Program-made: the position numbers and the translations under genes
Origin: Dolomedes plantarius
Lineage: Eukaryota; Arthropoda; Arachnida; Araneae; Dolomedidae
Length of the DNA stretch: 64,000 nt
Direction of reading: 5' to 3'
NCBI GenBank assembly: GCA_907164885.2
Contig: OU015492.1
Location: forward strand, 42,755,893 to 42,819,892
Shown: in pieces, positions 23,389 to 34,741 of the stretch
Layout of the letters: each line of letters starts with the position of its first letter
Position numbering within the stretch: the stretch's first letter is position 1
Notes under the pieces: generated by a model
What the model saw: only the letters and a program-made list of their open reading frames with translations
Databases searched by the model: none
What the model was told of the DNA's origin: nothing

Positions 23389-23448
23389 GATTGTATGAAT
23401 ATTGTAACGATTGTATGAATATGGGTACGATTGTATGAATATTGTAAA
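23389..23448 (+). repeat. Three tandem 20-bp units in a LINE 3' region
   Basis: GATTGTATGAATATTGTAAC is repeated at 23389, 23409 (with three changes) and 23429 without gaps. Tandem 3' repeats are known in I-type LINEs, so this may be the 3' untranslated end of the element upstream. Confidence 0.7.
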
Positions 23449-23739
23449 TCAGAGGAAATGTGTTTCCAGAGAAAAACTTATATTTGTAACTTGTTTGATT
23501 GTATTTATGTATAATATCTATATTAATACTGTAACCAGTTTCATTAAAGTTCCAAGGATGGGTTTCAATGTGTCGCGGTATGGTGGATGCTCACGGGGTT
23601 CTTGAGGGGTTACAATAGAAAAATTTGATATTACAGGAAGATCCGGGAGCTGAACTTGAAGGTTGAGGTGATTGCTGTTGCGATAATTGGACATTAAATA
23701 ATTGCCACAAGCCTTTAGGGTTGGGTTGGCGTAATCCTT

Positions 23740-23890
23740 ATTATTATGACTCTCAGAGGGGAGTTACTTCCTCTATGGGAGTTGTAGGATGCACTGTGTT
23801 CGGCGTCTCTTGCTCCCACCTCCACGTGGTTCCGGCCGGTAACTGGGCTTGTCCAGGCTAAGAGGGGCATGGGTTGGTGACCTTGCCTAA
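23740..23890 (+). mobile_element. SINE-like repeat, family C, plus copy
   Basis: The sequence matches the complement of 52510-52720, including CTCCCACCTCCACGTGG, a GGCCGGTAACTGGGC-type segment and CTATGGGAGTT. No clear pol III boxes are seen, so its class is inferred from size and repetition. Confidence 0.6.
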
Positions 23891-25945
23891 CTCCTTATGG
23901 AACAAGTACTATTAGGTGACAAAAATCCTAAATTAATTTCTGAATCTGCTGGACTCTTGTGTATGTACCACTGCCCACAGCGACCATGCTATTTCAGCCT
24001 ATTACCGCATGCCTTCCGGTGGGTCAGATTAAATTTTGGATTACAAACTAAAGACTATGAGAAGATTGTGTTCATTGTGACTAAATTTTTGGAAGCTACT
24101 GCTACCTGAATCGTATAATCAAACGTGTACGGTTACATCTGAGGTGAGGTATGTTTCGCCAGCAGGTTTAATATCCACAATGCATTTTTATTTGTATCTC
24201 CCGTTCAATAAGCATATTCCACGTCTTACTCCCTTCATCTCTTCCATCTCGATGTTTTGCACGTGCGCAACACCATACGTTGCGCAGCACCTCCATAACG
24301 CTATACATCAGGAATACTCAAACCACGGCCCATCAAGCTTTTATGTGAGGCCCGAAACACTCACAACCATTATCCGGCAGGTGCTTTTGTAAACAAGATT
24401 TTGGAAATTAGAGCCTTAAAGATACAAAACTGTACAAAAATCTGCCACCTGCTGCTCCGTTGTTCGCATCAATGTATCTTTGTAAATCATTCAATTCCAA
24501 AATGAAATATGGGAAGAACGTGTACACAAATCAGCTTACTGGGTCTTACATTGAGGACGTATCGAGAGAAGCATGGAGTAAGTATAAACCCGATTTGTTT
24601 AAAATAGTTAAAACTTTGTCTCTACACAAATAATCTCATTCATGTTTAAATAAACTTTTGAATACACGGAGAGGTTTTGAGTTTAATTTTTTACATAATT
24701 ATGAGGTATATTGTACTATGTTGCGGCCCAACGTACGTAGCAAACATATGCATGTGGACCGAGACAAAAAAAAAGGTTGAGTATGTATGTTATAGATGCA
24801 AGGAACAAAAACCTCATCGTGGATTTATTAGAGACTAAGAAATAGTTTTGTTGCTATTTTAAATCATTTTATGTATATAAATTTGTTTGTGCACGTAATC
24901 TCCTTATAACTATTTTCATCGATATATACACATAACTTATTTTCAACACAGCTTAACACTAAAAAAAAGAGGCCACATTCCTGTTTATAGCTTGTGTTAA
25001 AATTAATAAATATGCTTTTACCCAGTTATGTATGCTTCATATTTCTTTTTAACTTATTGCACCATTATTTTGCTATACGGTTTTCTGTAATGGCAATAGA
25101 AGATAACAAATCTTCCATTTCTTTTCTAACCAGTTTGCAGTAACAGTTAAGTATTTTTCAACATTAACTTAACCATTGGGGGAATAAAGGAAATGAATAT
25201 TTGTGTGTAACATGAAAGAGGTATTTTTAGCCAAACAACATGCAAAAAAAAAGTTAATATACGACATACGCTGTTGACTGAAAATCAATTTCGACTCAAA
25301 CACTCCCAGAGTTTATCCTATCTATTTTAAAACTCCTCTAGTTTGAAAAGGTAATACGTATACTGTCAATTTTACCGCACGGAGATATATGGTTCAGTTC
25401 AAAGTCAGCGGGTAAGCCGCTTTCAGAGTTTAAATAATGCTCTATATTATATTTAAACGCTCTCTGTTTAAGCAGCTTAGGTATGAGTAAATATTTCGTG
25501 ATGAGGTCTTTGACTTTTAAGGATAAGTGAAATTTATGGCACACATTAAAATGAACTTGAAAGTTGGAAAGAATTCCCTTGTGTCTTGGCAAAAATTAAT
25601 CAAGATATATTAAATAGGTATTAATATATTTATATCTTAAACTCCCTACATACAAATAGAGGGGGGGGGGCGGAGAAAATTAAAAAAGAAAGGGTTAAAA
25701 AATCTTGAGATTAATTGAGAAATATCTCTTTGTAAATAATCCGCCACACGCTTAAAGGTATATACATAGTTGTATAATAATGGACTTAATGTCCAGGTAA
25801 TGTATGAGCATTTGCATTTGTAAATATAAATATGGAAAGAAACTTTTACATCCTCAGTATAAACTTAAAGTTAGAAAAAGTTTAAATTCATGAAAAAAAC
25901 TTTGAAGTTTCTTGGCGCTAAAAACTTTATGTTTTTGTGTAAGGA
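23891..25945. other. No gene recognised
   Basis: The short open frames (23897-24109, 24144-24392, and 25338-25592 minus) show no domain. A G9 run lies near 25663. Otherwise it is AT-rich unique-looking DNA. Confidence 0.55.
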
Positions 25946-26721
25946 CTAGCTGAAAACCCGTACTTCGCTACGGAGTACATTCAAATAAAATACAACGGTC
26001 AATGTATGCAATTAATGCCAATATATATATATATAATAAATGCGATGATCAAAGTATACAATTGATGTAAAAAAATATATATATATATATTTATAAAAAA
26101 ATCGTAAGAGATATTTTTATAGACAAAATAATGTAGAACAAAATATTCAAATTAAAAGTAATAGGAGATATTAAAGAATATAGTACAGATAATATAGTAC
26201 AGTTTGAGGAACATATATTTTACTGCATTTTAATATTTTTTTGGATAATGTCCAATCGTCTGCCGCATTCGCAAGAAATAATTTTTTTTTGTCTATTTAG
26301 TTGTTATGCACGTGACGATAAATTTATTTGTTGTGCCAGAAAACGAAATCTCGTGATCAGCATTTAATAAATTAAATTCTAAAAATTAATATTTAAAAAT
26401 TCACCAACAATCAGAAAATTATGGTAAAGATTCGAAAAAGATCTCATTTTAAAGGAATTTTTACGATCTTTCTCGTGATATAAATTTTATAAACCCTAAA
26501 TTATTATTTTAAATGCAAACTTAAAAAAAGTTACTAAAACAGCTTAAAAATTTAATTTTAAAATCTAAGAAGAATTTTTCAAAAATCTTTCGTAGTGCAC
26601 CACTACACTATAAGAAAAATCGCCATGCAAAATTTCAGCCCTTTAGGTCCAGCGGTTTGGTCTGTGCGTTGTATGTCAGTGAGTCAGTCAGTCAGTTACG
26701 GAACTGTTTTATATATATAGA
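25946..26721 (-). mobile_element. Non-autonomous Helitron
   Basis: On the minus strand the unit begins TCTATATATATAAAAC (from 26721) and ends CTAG (25949-25946). A 5-bp-stem hairpin CCGTA-loop-TACGG (25958-25973) lies 8 bases before the CTAG. The element sits between A and T of the host. The 5' TC, 3' CTAG, subterminal hairpin and A/T insertion are the diagnostic set for Helitrons, which leave no target duplication. There is no Rep/helicase coding sequence in 776 bp, so it needs an autonomous partner. Internal (TA)n runs are at about 26020-26090. Confidence 0.7.
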
Positions 26722-26754
26722 TAAAAGCTTCAAGCATTTATTTTCAAACCCAAA

Positions 26755-27692
26755 CAGTCGAACCCCGTTATAGCGAACCTGGTATATAACGAACTCCCGG
26801 ATATAACAAACGAAAACTTTGGTCCCGCCGTTTTCCTATTGTATTTAATGCTAATTTATCCTATTGTATTTAATGTTTTTTTAAGCGAACCTCCGAAATC
26901 TTAAAAATTGGCTATAGCAAACCTTTTCTTCAGTCGAATACTGATTTTTTTTCAAACTTTTCAAGAATGTTGAAGATACAAAGAGTGTTGAAAAAGCAAA
27001 TAATATTGAAGAACAAGATGATGAAGATTTACTTAGAGCGATGTGGATAGAAAATCCCAAAATTTCATCATTCTCAGATTGTGGCGTCCAATCGTTCGAA
27101 ACATATGATGATGAAGTCATTACATGTGAAAATCCGACTGATGAAGATATTGTGGAAGAAATTAAAATGAATCATTCTGAAATCGAAGATTCTGCTTGTG
27201 ATGCCGATGAAGAAGAGCACATAAATGACGAAATCGCCTCCATCTCGGATGCTACAGCAGCGATGAGTGTAATTTATAAGTTTTTGTCAACACAAACAGA
27301 GGAAGAAAGAGTGTTGGAGTCATTTGATGTATTTGACAAAGAAATTCATAAAATGTTTTTAAAATCAGCATCACGTCAGCAGAATATTACTGATTATTTC
27401 TGTATCAAAACAGTGAGCAACTAATAAAGATAAAATGAATTTATTTCCATTTGTCTTCATGTTTAGTTAATTTAATTAGCATTGTGTTAGTTTAATCTAA
27501 TTGATTTTAGTCAATTTAATTCATTAATAATAATTTTAATCGATTTTATCATTCTTTCAATACATCATTATTGAATATCCATAGCAACTAATGAGTTACA
27601 CATTTTGTGAACTTTAACATTTTTCTTAATGGCTCAGATATAGCGAACAAAACCTTTGGTCCCTCGAAGTTCGTTATAACGGGGTTCGACTA
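26755..27692 (+). mobile_element. pogo/Tigger-like DNA transposon, internally deleted
   Basis: The terminal inverted repeats are CAGTCGAACCCCGTTATA at 26755 and its near-complement ending at 27692. A TA follows on the right (27693-27694); the left flank is AA, presumably mutated. AGCGAAC-type repeats recur subterminally, as is typical of Tigger-like ends. The 938-bp unit holds only the C-terminal tail of a transposase (27041-27424). The DNA-binding and DDE domains are missing. Confidence 0.8.
27041..27424 (+). pseudogene. pogo/Tigger transposase C-terminal tail, open frame
   Basis: This 127-codon frame is open and very acidic for its first 80 codons (DDEVITCENPTDEDIVEEI and onward). An amphipathic stretch (ERVLESFDVFDKEIHKMF) follows, and it ends RQQNITDYF near the C-terminus. 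The frame is open upstream to about 26966 with more acidic codons. Acidic tails are typical of pogo-group transposases. QQNITDYF fits the PCNA-interacting (PIP) consensus Q-x-x-I-x-x-Y-F; a PIP box at the C-terminus is reported for the Drosophila pogo transposase. The catalytic domain is absent, so it cannot transpose itself. It could be a fossil or a retained small protein. Confidence 0.6.
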
Positions 27693-27694
27693 TA

Positions 27695-28369
27695 GTCCTT
27701 TGATGATATGTGCTACTGATTAATATATGCTATGGACTTGCTATAGATCTCATTGCGATTTTCCATACATTATTTCTAGATAGCACCCTTTTCATATCAC
27801 TGTATTGTCTGAGATTTCTAACTCCTTGTGGTTCATGTGAAGTAAATGTGTTACAGCTTATCTCTTTTCTTAACGATCATTAATGACACATAATCTGCGC
27901 AGTATAATTTGCGCTTAAAACAATCTGAGCATAATAGTTTGTTAAAAAAAATATACGCATATTATTTTGTTTTAATGAAAAACATTATAAAGTGATTATT
28001 ATATTTAAAGGGCACTTCTATTGCTGTCATCTCTTTTATTCCATAAATATGCTCTAGAGTTCGGAGTATTTTTGCAATGGTACAGAGAGGTAAAAAAATG
28101 GTACAGAAAAATACAGGTACAAAACATGAAAAAAATAACGAACACCATCCATTAATCAAACGTGTACATTTCGCAAGCAAATGTGCCTAAATTATATCAC
28201 CATACCTTATACTTAACAGGATCAGGAAAAAGTGAATTAGGACTCTTCAATATCACGCCTGAATTAAGTATTGTCCATAAGAGAATGGTAAGGTATACTA
28301 ATACAGCTTAGGTTTTGGCGAGGAAGTAACGCTCCATAGAAAAGACCATAACGTGATTCTGGGTTGTAG
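27695..28369. other. No gene recognised
   Basis: AT-rich sequence. The 72-codon minus-strand frame at 27962-28180 is hydrophobic with no recognised motif. Confidence 0.55.
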
Positions 28370-28500
28370 TAGCACAACAAGTTTGTGCTAACCATCATCT
28401 CACGCCTGTTCAGGAATCAGGAGTTCATAAGTTTGATTCCCAAATGAGCTGTAAATCATTTACATCTCATGGGGAGAAAAGTGCAAAATGTTTTTTTAGG
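28370..28500 (+). repeat. Weak tRNA-like SINE remnant
   Basis: AAGTTTGATTCCCAAATGAG near 28431 resembles a B box. The upstream A-box region is unconvincing. A body follows with CATCTCATGGGGAG, comparable to the CTCATAGGGA of family A. Confidence 0.35.
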
Positions 28501-28623
28501 TGAATAGTTTTCATAAAAAATCAGTATCTTAATATGAATATAATGAAATTAGCTACTTATCTTTATATAAACAAAAGTAAACTCGTCAATTGTCAATAAA
28601 TCTTAAAGAGCGCATTATATTAA

Positions 28624-29590
28624 AGTTGCTGTGTATTAAACCTATTGGATTCCCTCCTCTCAATGTCAACTAATGGAGAAAATTTGTCGACTATTTACAA
28701 ATCCATAAATGCGGGTAATCAAATGAAAATGGTTTTTTTTCAGATAGCCTGAACTTTTCTCCACCCTGTAACATCATTCAGTTTATAAATTTCGTCACCC
28801 AATGTAATGTATGAGCATATAAAACACACTATACCAGATTTTCCATGGAGTACAATTAAAAAAAAAATTAGGTAGTCTCCTCTAACGAAGCTACCGCGGG
28901 TTATTAAAGTAGGATTACTTATTGTTACTTACCTATTTTTTTTGACGCATTTTGGTACATTTCTGGTTAACTGTTTGCTGCTTGCCCAAGCGATACAGAC
29001 TGGGTTTTGCCGTGCTTCCAAAATTATAACTCATGACGACTGAAATTTTGCTTAACCGTGCACCGTTATGGAGTAACGTAATCAGACGTTACAATCTATA
29101 AATCCAAGTCGACAACCCTTGGACACATTTTCTCCATAGGGTAACACTTAGGAGAGCGAATCTAACAGAGGTAGTCTGTGTACTAACCCAAATGGATTAG
29201 TTCACCTCAATGTTAACCTATGTAGAAAATTTGTCCAAGGATTGCCGACTTGGATTTGTAGATTTGAAAAAATAAATTGTAGTCCTTAATAGAAAATGGA
29301 ATTTTACACCTTGGGTCATTTTTTGTTTAAAAAATAATCATATAATATTTTAAAATTTAAATCATTCGGGGAGAAAATCTGATATAGTGTGTTTTAAATG
29401 CTCCTAAAATCCTTTTGTGGACGAAATTTATAAAATGAATCCTGTTGCAACAGGCAGAAAAGTTGAGGCTATCTGAAAATACTCTTTTTATTCAATTATA
29501 AGCATTTATGCAGCTGTAAATAGTAGACAAATTTTCTCCATCGATTAACTTTGAGGTGAGCGAATCCAACAGGGCTAGTACATAGCAGCC
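28624..29590. mobile_element. TTAA-flanked inverted-repeat element, compound head-to-head form
   Basis: TTAA stands at 28620-28623 and 29591-29594. The inner ends read GCTGTGTATTAA-type and its complement, matching the element at 44370-44789. Inside, a second junction near 29180 (CTGTGTACTAACCC) starts another copy. The flanking segments (AAATCCAAGTCG... near 29103, and its complement near 29250) form a long inverted repeat, so two copies are fused. A hairpin-ended repeat (28866-29098) is nested within. No coding sequence is seen. Confidence 0.65.
28866..29098 (-). repeat. Hairpin-ended repeat family, near-complete copy
   Basis: It starts AGGTAGTCTCCTCTAACG and ends GAGTAACGTAATCAGACG on the plus strand. 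On the minus strand it aligns through most of its length with the copy interrupted by the intact BEL/Pao element, sharing GAGTTATAATTTTGG, CAAAACCCAGTCT, TCGCTTGG and AAATGCGTCAAAA-type segments. No open frame is present. The termini are hairpins rather than ordinary inverted repeats. Confidence 0.65.
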
Positions 29591-29594
29591 TTAA

Positions 29595-32318
29595 GGTCAG
29601 ATCCACCTTCTAGACGTCTCCCGACTCAAGACCTTTATTTCCAAGAGTCAAACTTTCTTATTGAGACAAAATGTTTATTAATGTTTACTTTTCAGAATTG
29701 ATAAGTTTTCATATCCCATTATAGACAAGAGTAAGAGTTTAATCTATAAGAAACAACATACACTATATTTGGATAATTTATCTGTTTTATATCGGGCATA
29801 ATATGTCCTATCCAATATGCTTTAGTCTCAAACATAAAATTTACTTTAAAAATATTTCACAGTGTAGTATGTTTATGTTATCTAAAAAGATAACATTTTA
29901 AAAATGAAGTAATTTTCACATTAAAATATCCATATTTCATAAACATACATAAGGTATTTTTCTTTCTATATATCTTATGAGAAAAAAACAAATACTTTAC
30001 TGAAAGTAATTTCTTTAAAATTTAGTTTTAAAACAGAAATAAAAAAGCTTCCGCATGTATATTTTAAGAAGTTTTTATTACTTATTCAGTCAGACTGGAG
30101 AATAACGTTTTTTACACTTAATATACTTAAAATTATAAAGAAACAAAATTTACTTAAATATTTATTCCAGGCTTTTAATATTCTTTAAAAGATAGAAGAC
30201 GTTTTACTCCATGCAAATATTTTACACAGAGAGACAGGTACTTGAGTAAGAGGGAATTTACTTTCTGTTCGGCATTTTTAAACTCAAAGTGAAGAAGCTT
30301 GTTTAAAGATCATTATGACGCACAATAATGCGTTGAATGCTGTCTCATAAAAGTTTATATATGATGCAAAAAATAAAGGCGACGAAAATTTTTCATTAAT
30401 TTTTAAACTGTTGTTTTACAAAAGATGTAAGGCAATTTTAAAATGGCTTTTTTCAGAAAGCAATTATTTTAGTTAATCCTTCATGACTAGTTAATCTAAG
30501 GTAAATTTACATTACAAGAATTTTAGTTTTATGTAAATTAAAAATATTTCTATTAGAATTAATTTGCATACTTTAAGAATAAATACCTCATTAGAAGCTG
30601 TAAATATTACTCAAATTAATCTTCAGTTTAATTTCCTTGGAATTGTTTTTCCCTCGTTTTTTTAAGGTAATAATAGTTTAGAATGAAAGATATTATATCT
30701 AAAACATGTTTTATTATATAAGCTTAAGTGTTTTGTCATATATTAAACATCTAAACGTGAAAACTATTTTTTAACTTTATTTTATGTCTGCCACTTTTTC
30801 ATTTCATTAAAAATTTAGTCCTCTTTTAGATATATTTCTACTTCGTAAGGAAGAAACGTAGATTTAAAATGTGCAGTCATGTATTAAACTCCTAAGAGAA
30901 AGTCAAAAGAAAAAATGTATTATGTCTAATGCCTTACAGAATGGCATCGCTCGCTTTAATGTAGCAAAAGTTGCGATCGATAAGAAGCTTCGAATCGACT
31001 ATTTAATAAGAAAAAAACCAATCACTAAATTTAATGGTCATTGAAGAACACTTTTTCTCAGTGAACACTAATTTGAGAGATTTCATCAATTTAGCAGTTC
31101 TACCTGAACTTGCTTCAATCTATAAAACATGTAAAAATAACTAAAGTTCTATGAAGCGTCTCCAGTGTATATCTTTATAATAACGTAATTGTTATGCGAC
31201 ACCATATCACCAGCATGAAAGATGAACATCTATTTGAGAAAAAGGGTTCAAAATTTTCAAAAGACTGATCTTTAAAGAGATTCGTTTTCGACACTCTACA
31301 TAAATATTCTCAAGCAGAGTTATTTAGAACTATTTAATCTATGAGATATATGCAATCAGATTTACAAACTTTTATCAAACTTTTATTTTCGAATTTAAAT
31401 TCAGAAAAAATCAATCACTATTGAATATTTGAGCATAAATATTAAACAAACTGTTTTGTTTTCTCTTAAAAACATAAATGAAACATTTTCTGCCTTTTCT
31501 TCTTTCACTTTAGAGGAAATTCTAGAAGAGAGGGTAGAAAAAATCACTAAGAGGCCTTATTAAACATTTCATGGAATTTATTTCTATTGCACACTTACCA
31601 GACTTTGGAATTATAATTCTCTATTTAATTATCGAAAAAAATATATAATATTTAAATACTTTTTTATCGTAGATATAATCCCACAATCTAGGTAGTAGCG
31701 CACGTATTTTCATAAGTGTCCGATGTATGGCCTTTTAACCTAAGAAGGAAAAATAACGCTTATTTCAGGTCTCTTTATCATGAAAGCTCTATCCTCATCA
31801 AATGATAAAATATGTTAAATTCAACTATTGAAACTGCCGCTAAATTATCCATTATTATTTTGGCGTATATGTGATTTCAGGAATATTCCTATTTCCCTTT
31901 ACTGATTTAACTAATCCTGTTTAGAGAATCCCTGGAGAGACAAATACTTAAGTTCGGAATTTGACAATAAGCTTCTTTCATATTTTATAACTGAGAAACG
32001 CTCAATACTTAAACACGCTCTGTTTAAACTTCTAATCGGCAAGCAAATATTTAGAAATCAAGTCCACTCATAAGTAGAATTTATTGCGAATGTTGAATTT
32101 GCATGCTAAGAGAGTCGAAAAGTTTTAATTAATGTTTAGCAGAATTAGCTAATAGAAGATTAAAACCATTTCGGAGAGAAATCTGAAATTTATATGTGTG
32201 TTTAGAATGTATGTTCTTATTACTGAGAAATTACGAGTCACTCTAAAATAATGTAATATCTTAAAAGACGCATTTCTAAATAAAATTCCTCTCTATAACT
32301 ATTTCATAGAGGTTGAAG

Positions 32319-32325
<7 letters not shown>
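29595..32325. other. Long AT-rich stretch, no gene recognised
   Basis: About 2.7 kb with no reading frame above 60 codons and no repeat unit that I could match elsewhere in the window. Confidence 0.6.

Positions 32326-32366
<41 letters not shown>
32326..32366. repeat. (AT)n microsatellite, left part
   Basis: A pure TA run, interrupted from 32367 by a 559-bp unit, after which TA repeats resume. Confidence 0.85.
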
Positions 32367-32372
<6 letters not shown>

Positions 32373-32922
32373 GGATGTCTCCTTTAGATTGGGCTAAACT
32401 AGTGGTCTGATAAAACCAATCTAGCACCCCACATTTAATACAATACTCAGGATGACTCATAAATAGCCTCTCACTAACAATAACAATAGACATTTATTTA
32501 CTTGACACCATAATTCACACTCATAACATATAACATATAATAGTTGACGTTTCAGTAATAACAGTATGGCCAAGAACTCTGAAGTCACTCAGACTCCTTC
32601 ACATAGATTTGCCAAGCACTCGACCAACTTGGTCTTCCTGAAATCAATGAGACTTCTACAGCACGGGAGCTCAATATCGCTTCCCTGCGGCCCGTAGCTA
32701 CCAGCTAGGCCCAATCTCCGGGGTCTCTTTCCCCGCTCTCGCTTAGGAGCACCGTCCTTTGACACTAGCGCACGAGAGCCTCTGCCCTGCGTCGCCTCCA
32801 AAGCTTATCTCCCCTCAAGCACTTTCTCCCAGTTCATCTCTAGGAATTCTGGAAGCGCTGTCGTCGCATAACGTACGCGGCGGCAGACTGTTTATAGCCG
32901 GAGCCCTGGGGTAATACAATCC

Positions 32923-32925
<3 letters not shown>
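32367..32925 (-). repeat. Candidate solo LTR inserted in an (AT)n tract
   Basis: This unit is GC-rich compared with its surroundings, begins TGTGTGGGAT and ends ATCCCCA. The ends are thus short inverted repeats with TG and CA termini. TATA stands on both sides, but inside a TA microsatellite that is not informative. It contains a 70-codon minus-strand frame with no recognised domain. The minus-strand order (GC-rich part, then CATATAACATATAA and a TATTAAATGTGGGG end) would suit an LTR. No internal retroelement region is attached. Confidence 0.4.

Positions 32926-32988
<63 letters not shown>
32926..32988. repeat. (AT)n microsatellite, right part
   Basis: About 60 bp of TA repeats, followed by T-rich sequence and a G10 run near 33016-33025. 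Confidence 0.85.
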
Positions 32989-32992
<4 letters not shown>

Positions 32993-33009
32993 TTTATTAT
33001 TTTTTTTTT

Positions 33010-33220
33010 TTTTTTGGGGGGGGGGTTCTAATACCTAAAGTTCCAGACCAGGTCCATATAGGCTTCGGGCTCAGTATCGAGGTTCCGGTTTTTATAATAG
33101 TACCAGAAGGATCGGAGTCCGACTTGGTTAGGTGCCAGCACAATTTTGACCGAGACCCCGAGTTTGAAAAATGCAGATTTGGTCCAGAAGATTTTATTTA
33201 AGCACCATATGAGCAACATT
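33010..33220 (-). mobile_element. SINE family B, fragment
   Basis: TTCTAAT followed by CCAGGTCCATATAGGCT, GGTTCCGG...TATAATAG and CAATTTTGACCGAG matches the left half of the complete copy at 36824-37168. The tRNA head end is missing. Confidence 0.6.
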
Positions 33221-33785
33221 GTCCAGGGATGTACTGCAAGGGGGTACTACTCTACAAATAGGAGTATGTACCACTACTTCGCGAACAACTAATGAGTAAA
33301 TAGGTATTTGAATTTTGTAAGTAAATCATTTACAATAAATTGTACAGTATAACAGAATGACAAAAATATCTCGATAAGAATAAATGTCATAGGACCATAC
33401 TGTTATGGATAAATATACAGTCATGGAACAACTAATGCCTTCAAATGCTGCGGGAAAGCTCAAGAATTTTTAAATTTTTGTAAAAGGCTAGATTGTTTAT
33501 GAAAACATCCGTGGACATTCTTCAATTCAAAATTCTTTGAAGAAACTTTTACGATTATTAGCTAAGAAATATGCAATCTTTTGACACAAAAAATGAAAAA
33601 AACTACTTATTTTATGCTGTTATCTACAAACAAAATATCCATGCATACACAATATTCATGGATGACACGGTTTTCAAAGTGGAGAGGGGAATAGGTGGAC
33701 ATTCGCTAGTTGGCATTAATAGTCAGGAATCCTAGGTCCTGTTCTTAACTCGACTAAACCTGTTCTTAACTTTAACTAAACTGGT
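33221..33785. other. No gene recognised
   Basis: AT-rich sequence. A CTGTTCTTAACT motif is repeated near 33740-33770. Confidence 0.5.
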
Positions 33786-33789
33786 TTAA

Positions 33790-34260
33790 CCCTGAACTGA
33801 TCGCGTATATAAAAATTGAACGCATGGTCGAGTGGCGTCTGATAGACGCTACACTATCTTATTCAGGTTTTAGTTAATCTATTTGCAAAAATAAATATTT
33901 ATTAAAACGGTTAAGTTAAAGACATGATGGATGTAAATGAAAAAACAATAATTTTTTTAATGTAATGTTATACGCACTTTTTACAATAAAATAAATTAAA
34001 ACGAATGAAAAAAAATCTATTTTTATAAGCAATTTTTACAAACGAAAACCAATCAAATGGAACATAAACTTATTTTTATAAGAAATTTTTGCAATCGGAT
34101 AAATAAATATAAATCAAATTTTAAAAAACATATTTTTATTAGCAATTTTTACAAATTTGGTGAAACGCAGCAATTTGGGCATACGCAGCAATCCATCAAT
34201 ACACAAAGTGTAAACAAAGTGATACTCGCGCCTGCGAGACGCATCGCGACCAATGCAGGG
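33790..34260. mobile_element. piggyBac-type MITE
   Basis: TTAA at 33786-33789 and 34261-34264 flanks inverted repeats: CCCTGAACTGATCGCG on the left and the complement of CCCTGCATTGGTCGCG on the right. TTAA duplication and CCC...GGG ends are the hallmark of piggyBac elements. It is 471 bp, AT-rich inside with no transposase, so it would be moved in trans. GC-rich subterminal segments (near 33830 and 34225) contain GACGC-type repeats. Confidence 0.8.
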
Positions 34261-34312
34261 TTAAATTAACAAGCTTATCTCGTATATTAGTGCAAAAAAA
34301 GTATATATCTTT

Positions 34313-34741
34313 TTGACGTAGGATTACGTTACCCCATAACGGTCCGCGGTGAAGCAAAATTTCAGACGTTTACGTCGTCTCGAGTTATAAATCAAGAGTG
34401 GCAGAATATTATTTCTAAAAGGTTTTTTTTTTTGTTTTATCCCTTTTTTCTTCATTAATACTTAAACAAAATCGATAAATGAGGTACCATTTTAAAGATT
34501 AAGATCTCCGCTTCATACTAATTGTTAATTTCGAATTACACAATTTTTCTTCCCCTAGGTGGCGCGCACTAGCTATGCCATCATATATGTAACTTATATT
34601 TCTTGCTATCAGCCTATTCTGCAAAGGGTTATCACTCATCCTTCTCTTTGTATGTAGGAATTTTATTTTTTAAAAAAGGTAGGCAACTATACATAATCCT
34701 ACGTTAATAACCGATGGTAGTTTCGTTAGAAGAGACTACTT
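34313..34741 (+). repeat. Hairpin-ended repeat family, divergent copy
   Basis: The left end, GACGTAGGATTACGTTACCC, and the right end, GTTTCGTTAGAAGAGACTAC, match those of the other copies. GCAAAATTTCAG and GAGTTATAAAT follow the left end as in the 28.87-kb copy. The middle is different, so internal sequence has been replaced or lost. Confidence 0.6.

Noticed and set aside
23389..23448. CRISPR-like array
   Set aside because: Units are directly adjacent with no spacers, in a eukaryotic LINE context.
32589..32801. 70-residue basic open frame as a small protein
   Set aside because: It is inside the GC-rich candidate LTR, has no motif, and open frames are expected by chance in GC-richer DNA.
32326..32988. 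TA repeats as a replication origin or centromeric satellite
   Set aside because: Simple microsatellite interrupted by one insert; nothing else supports such a role.
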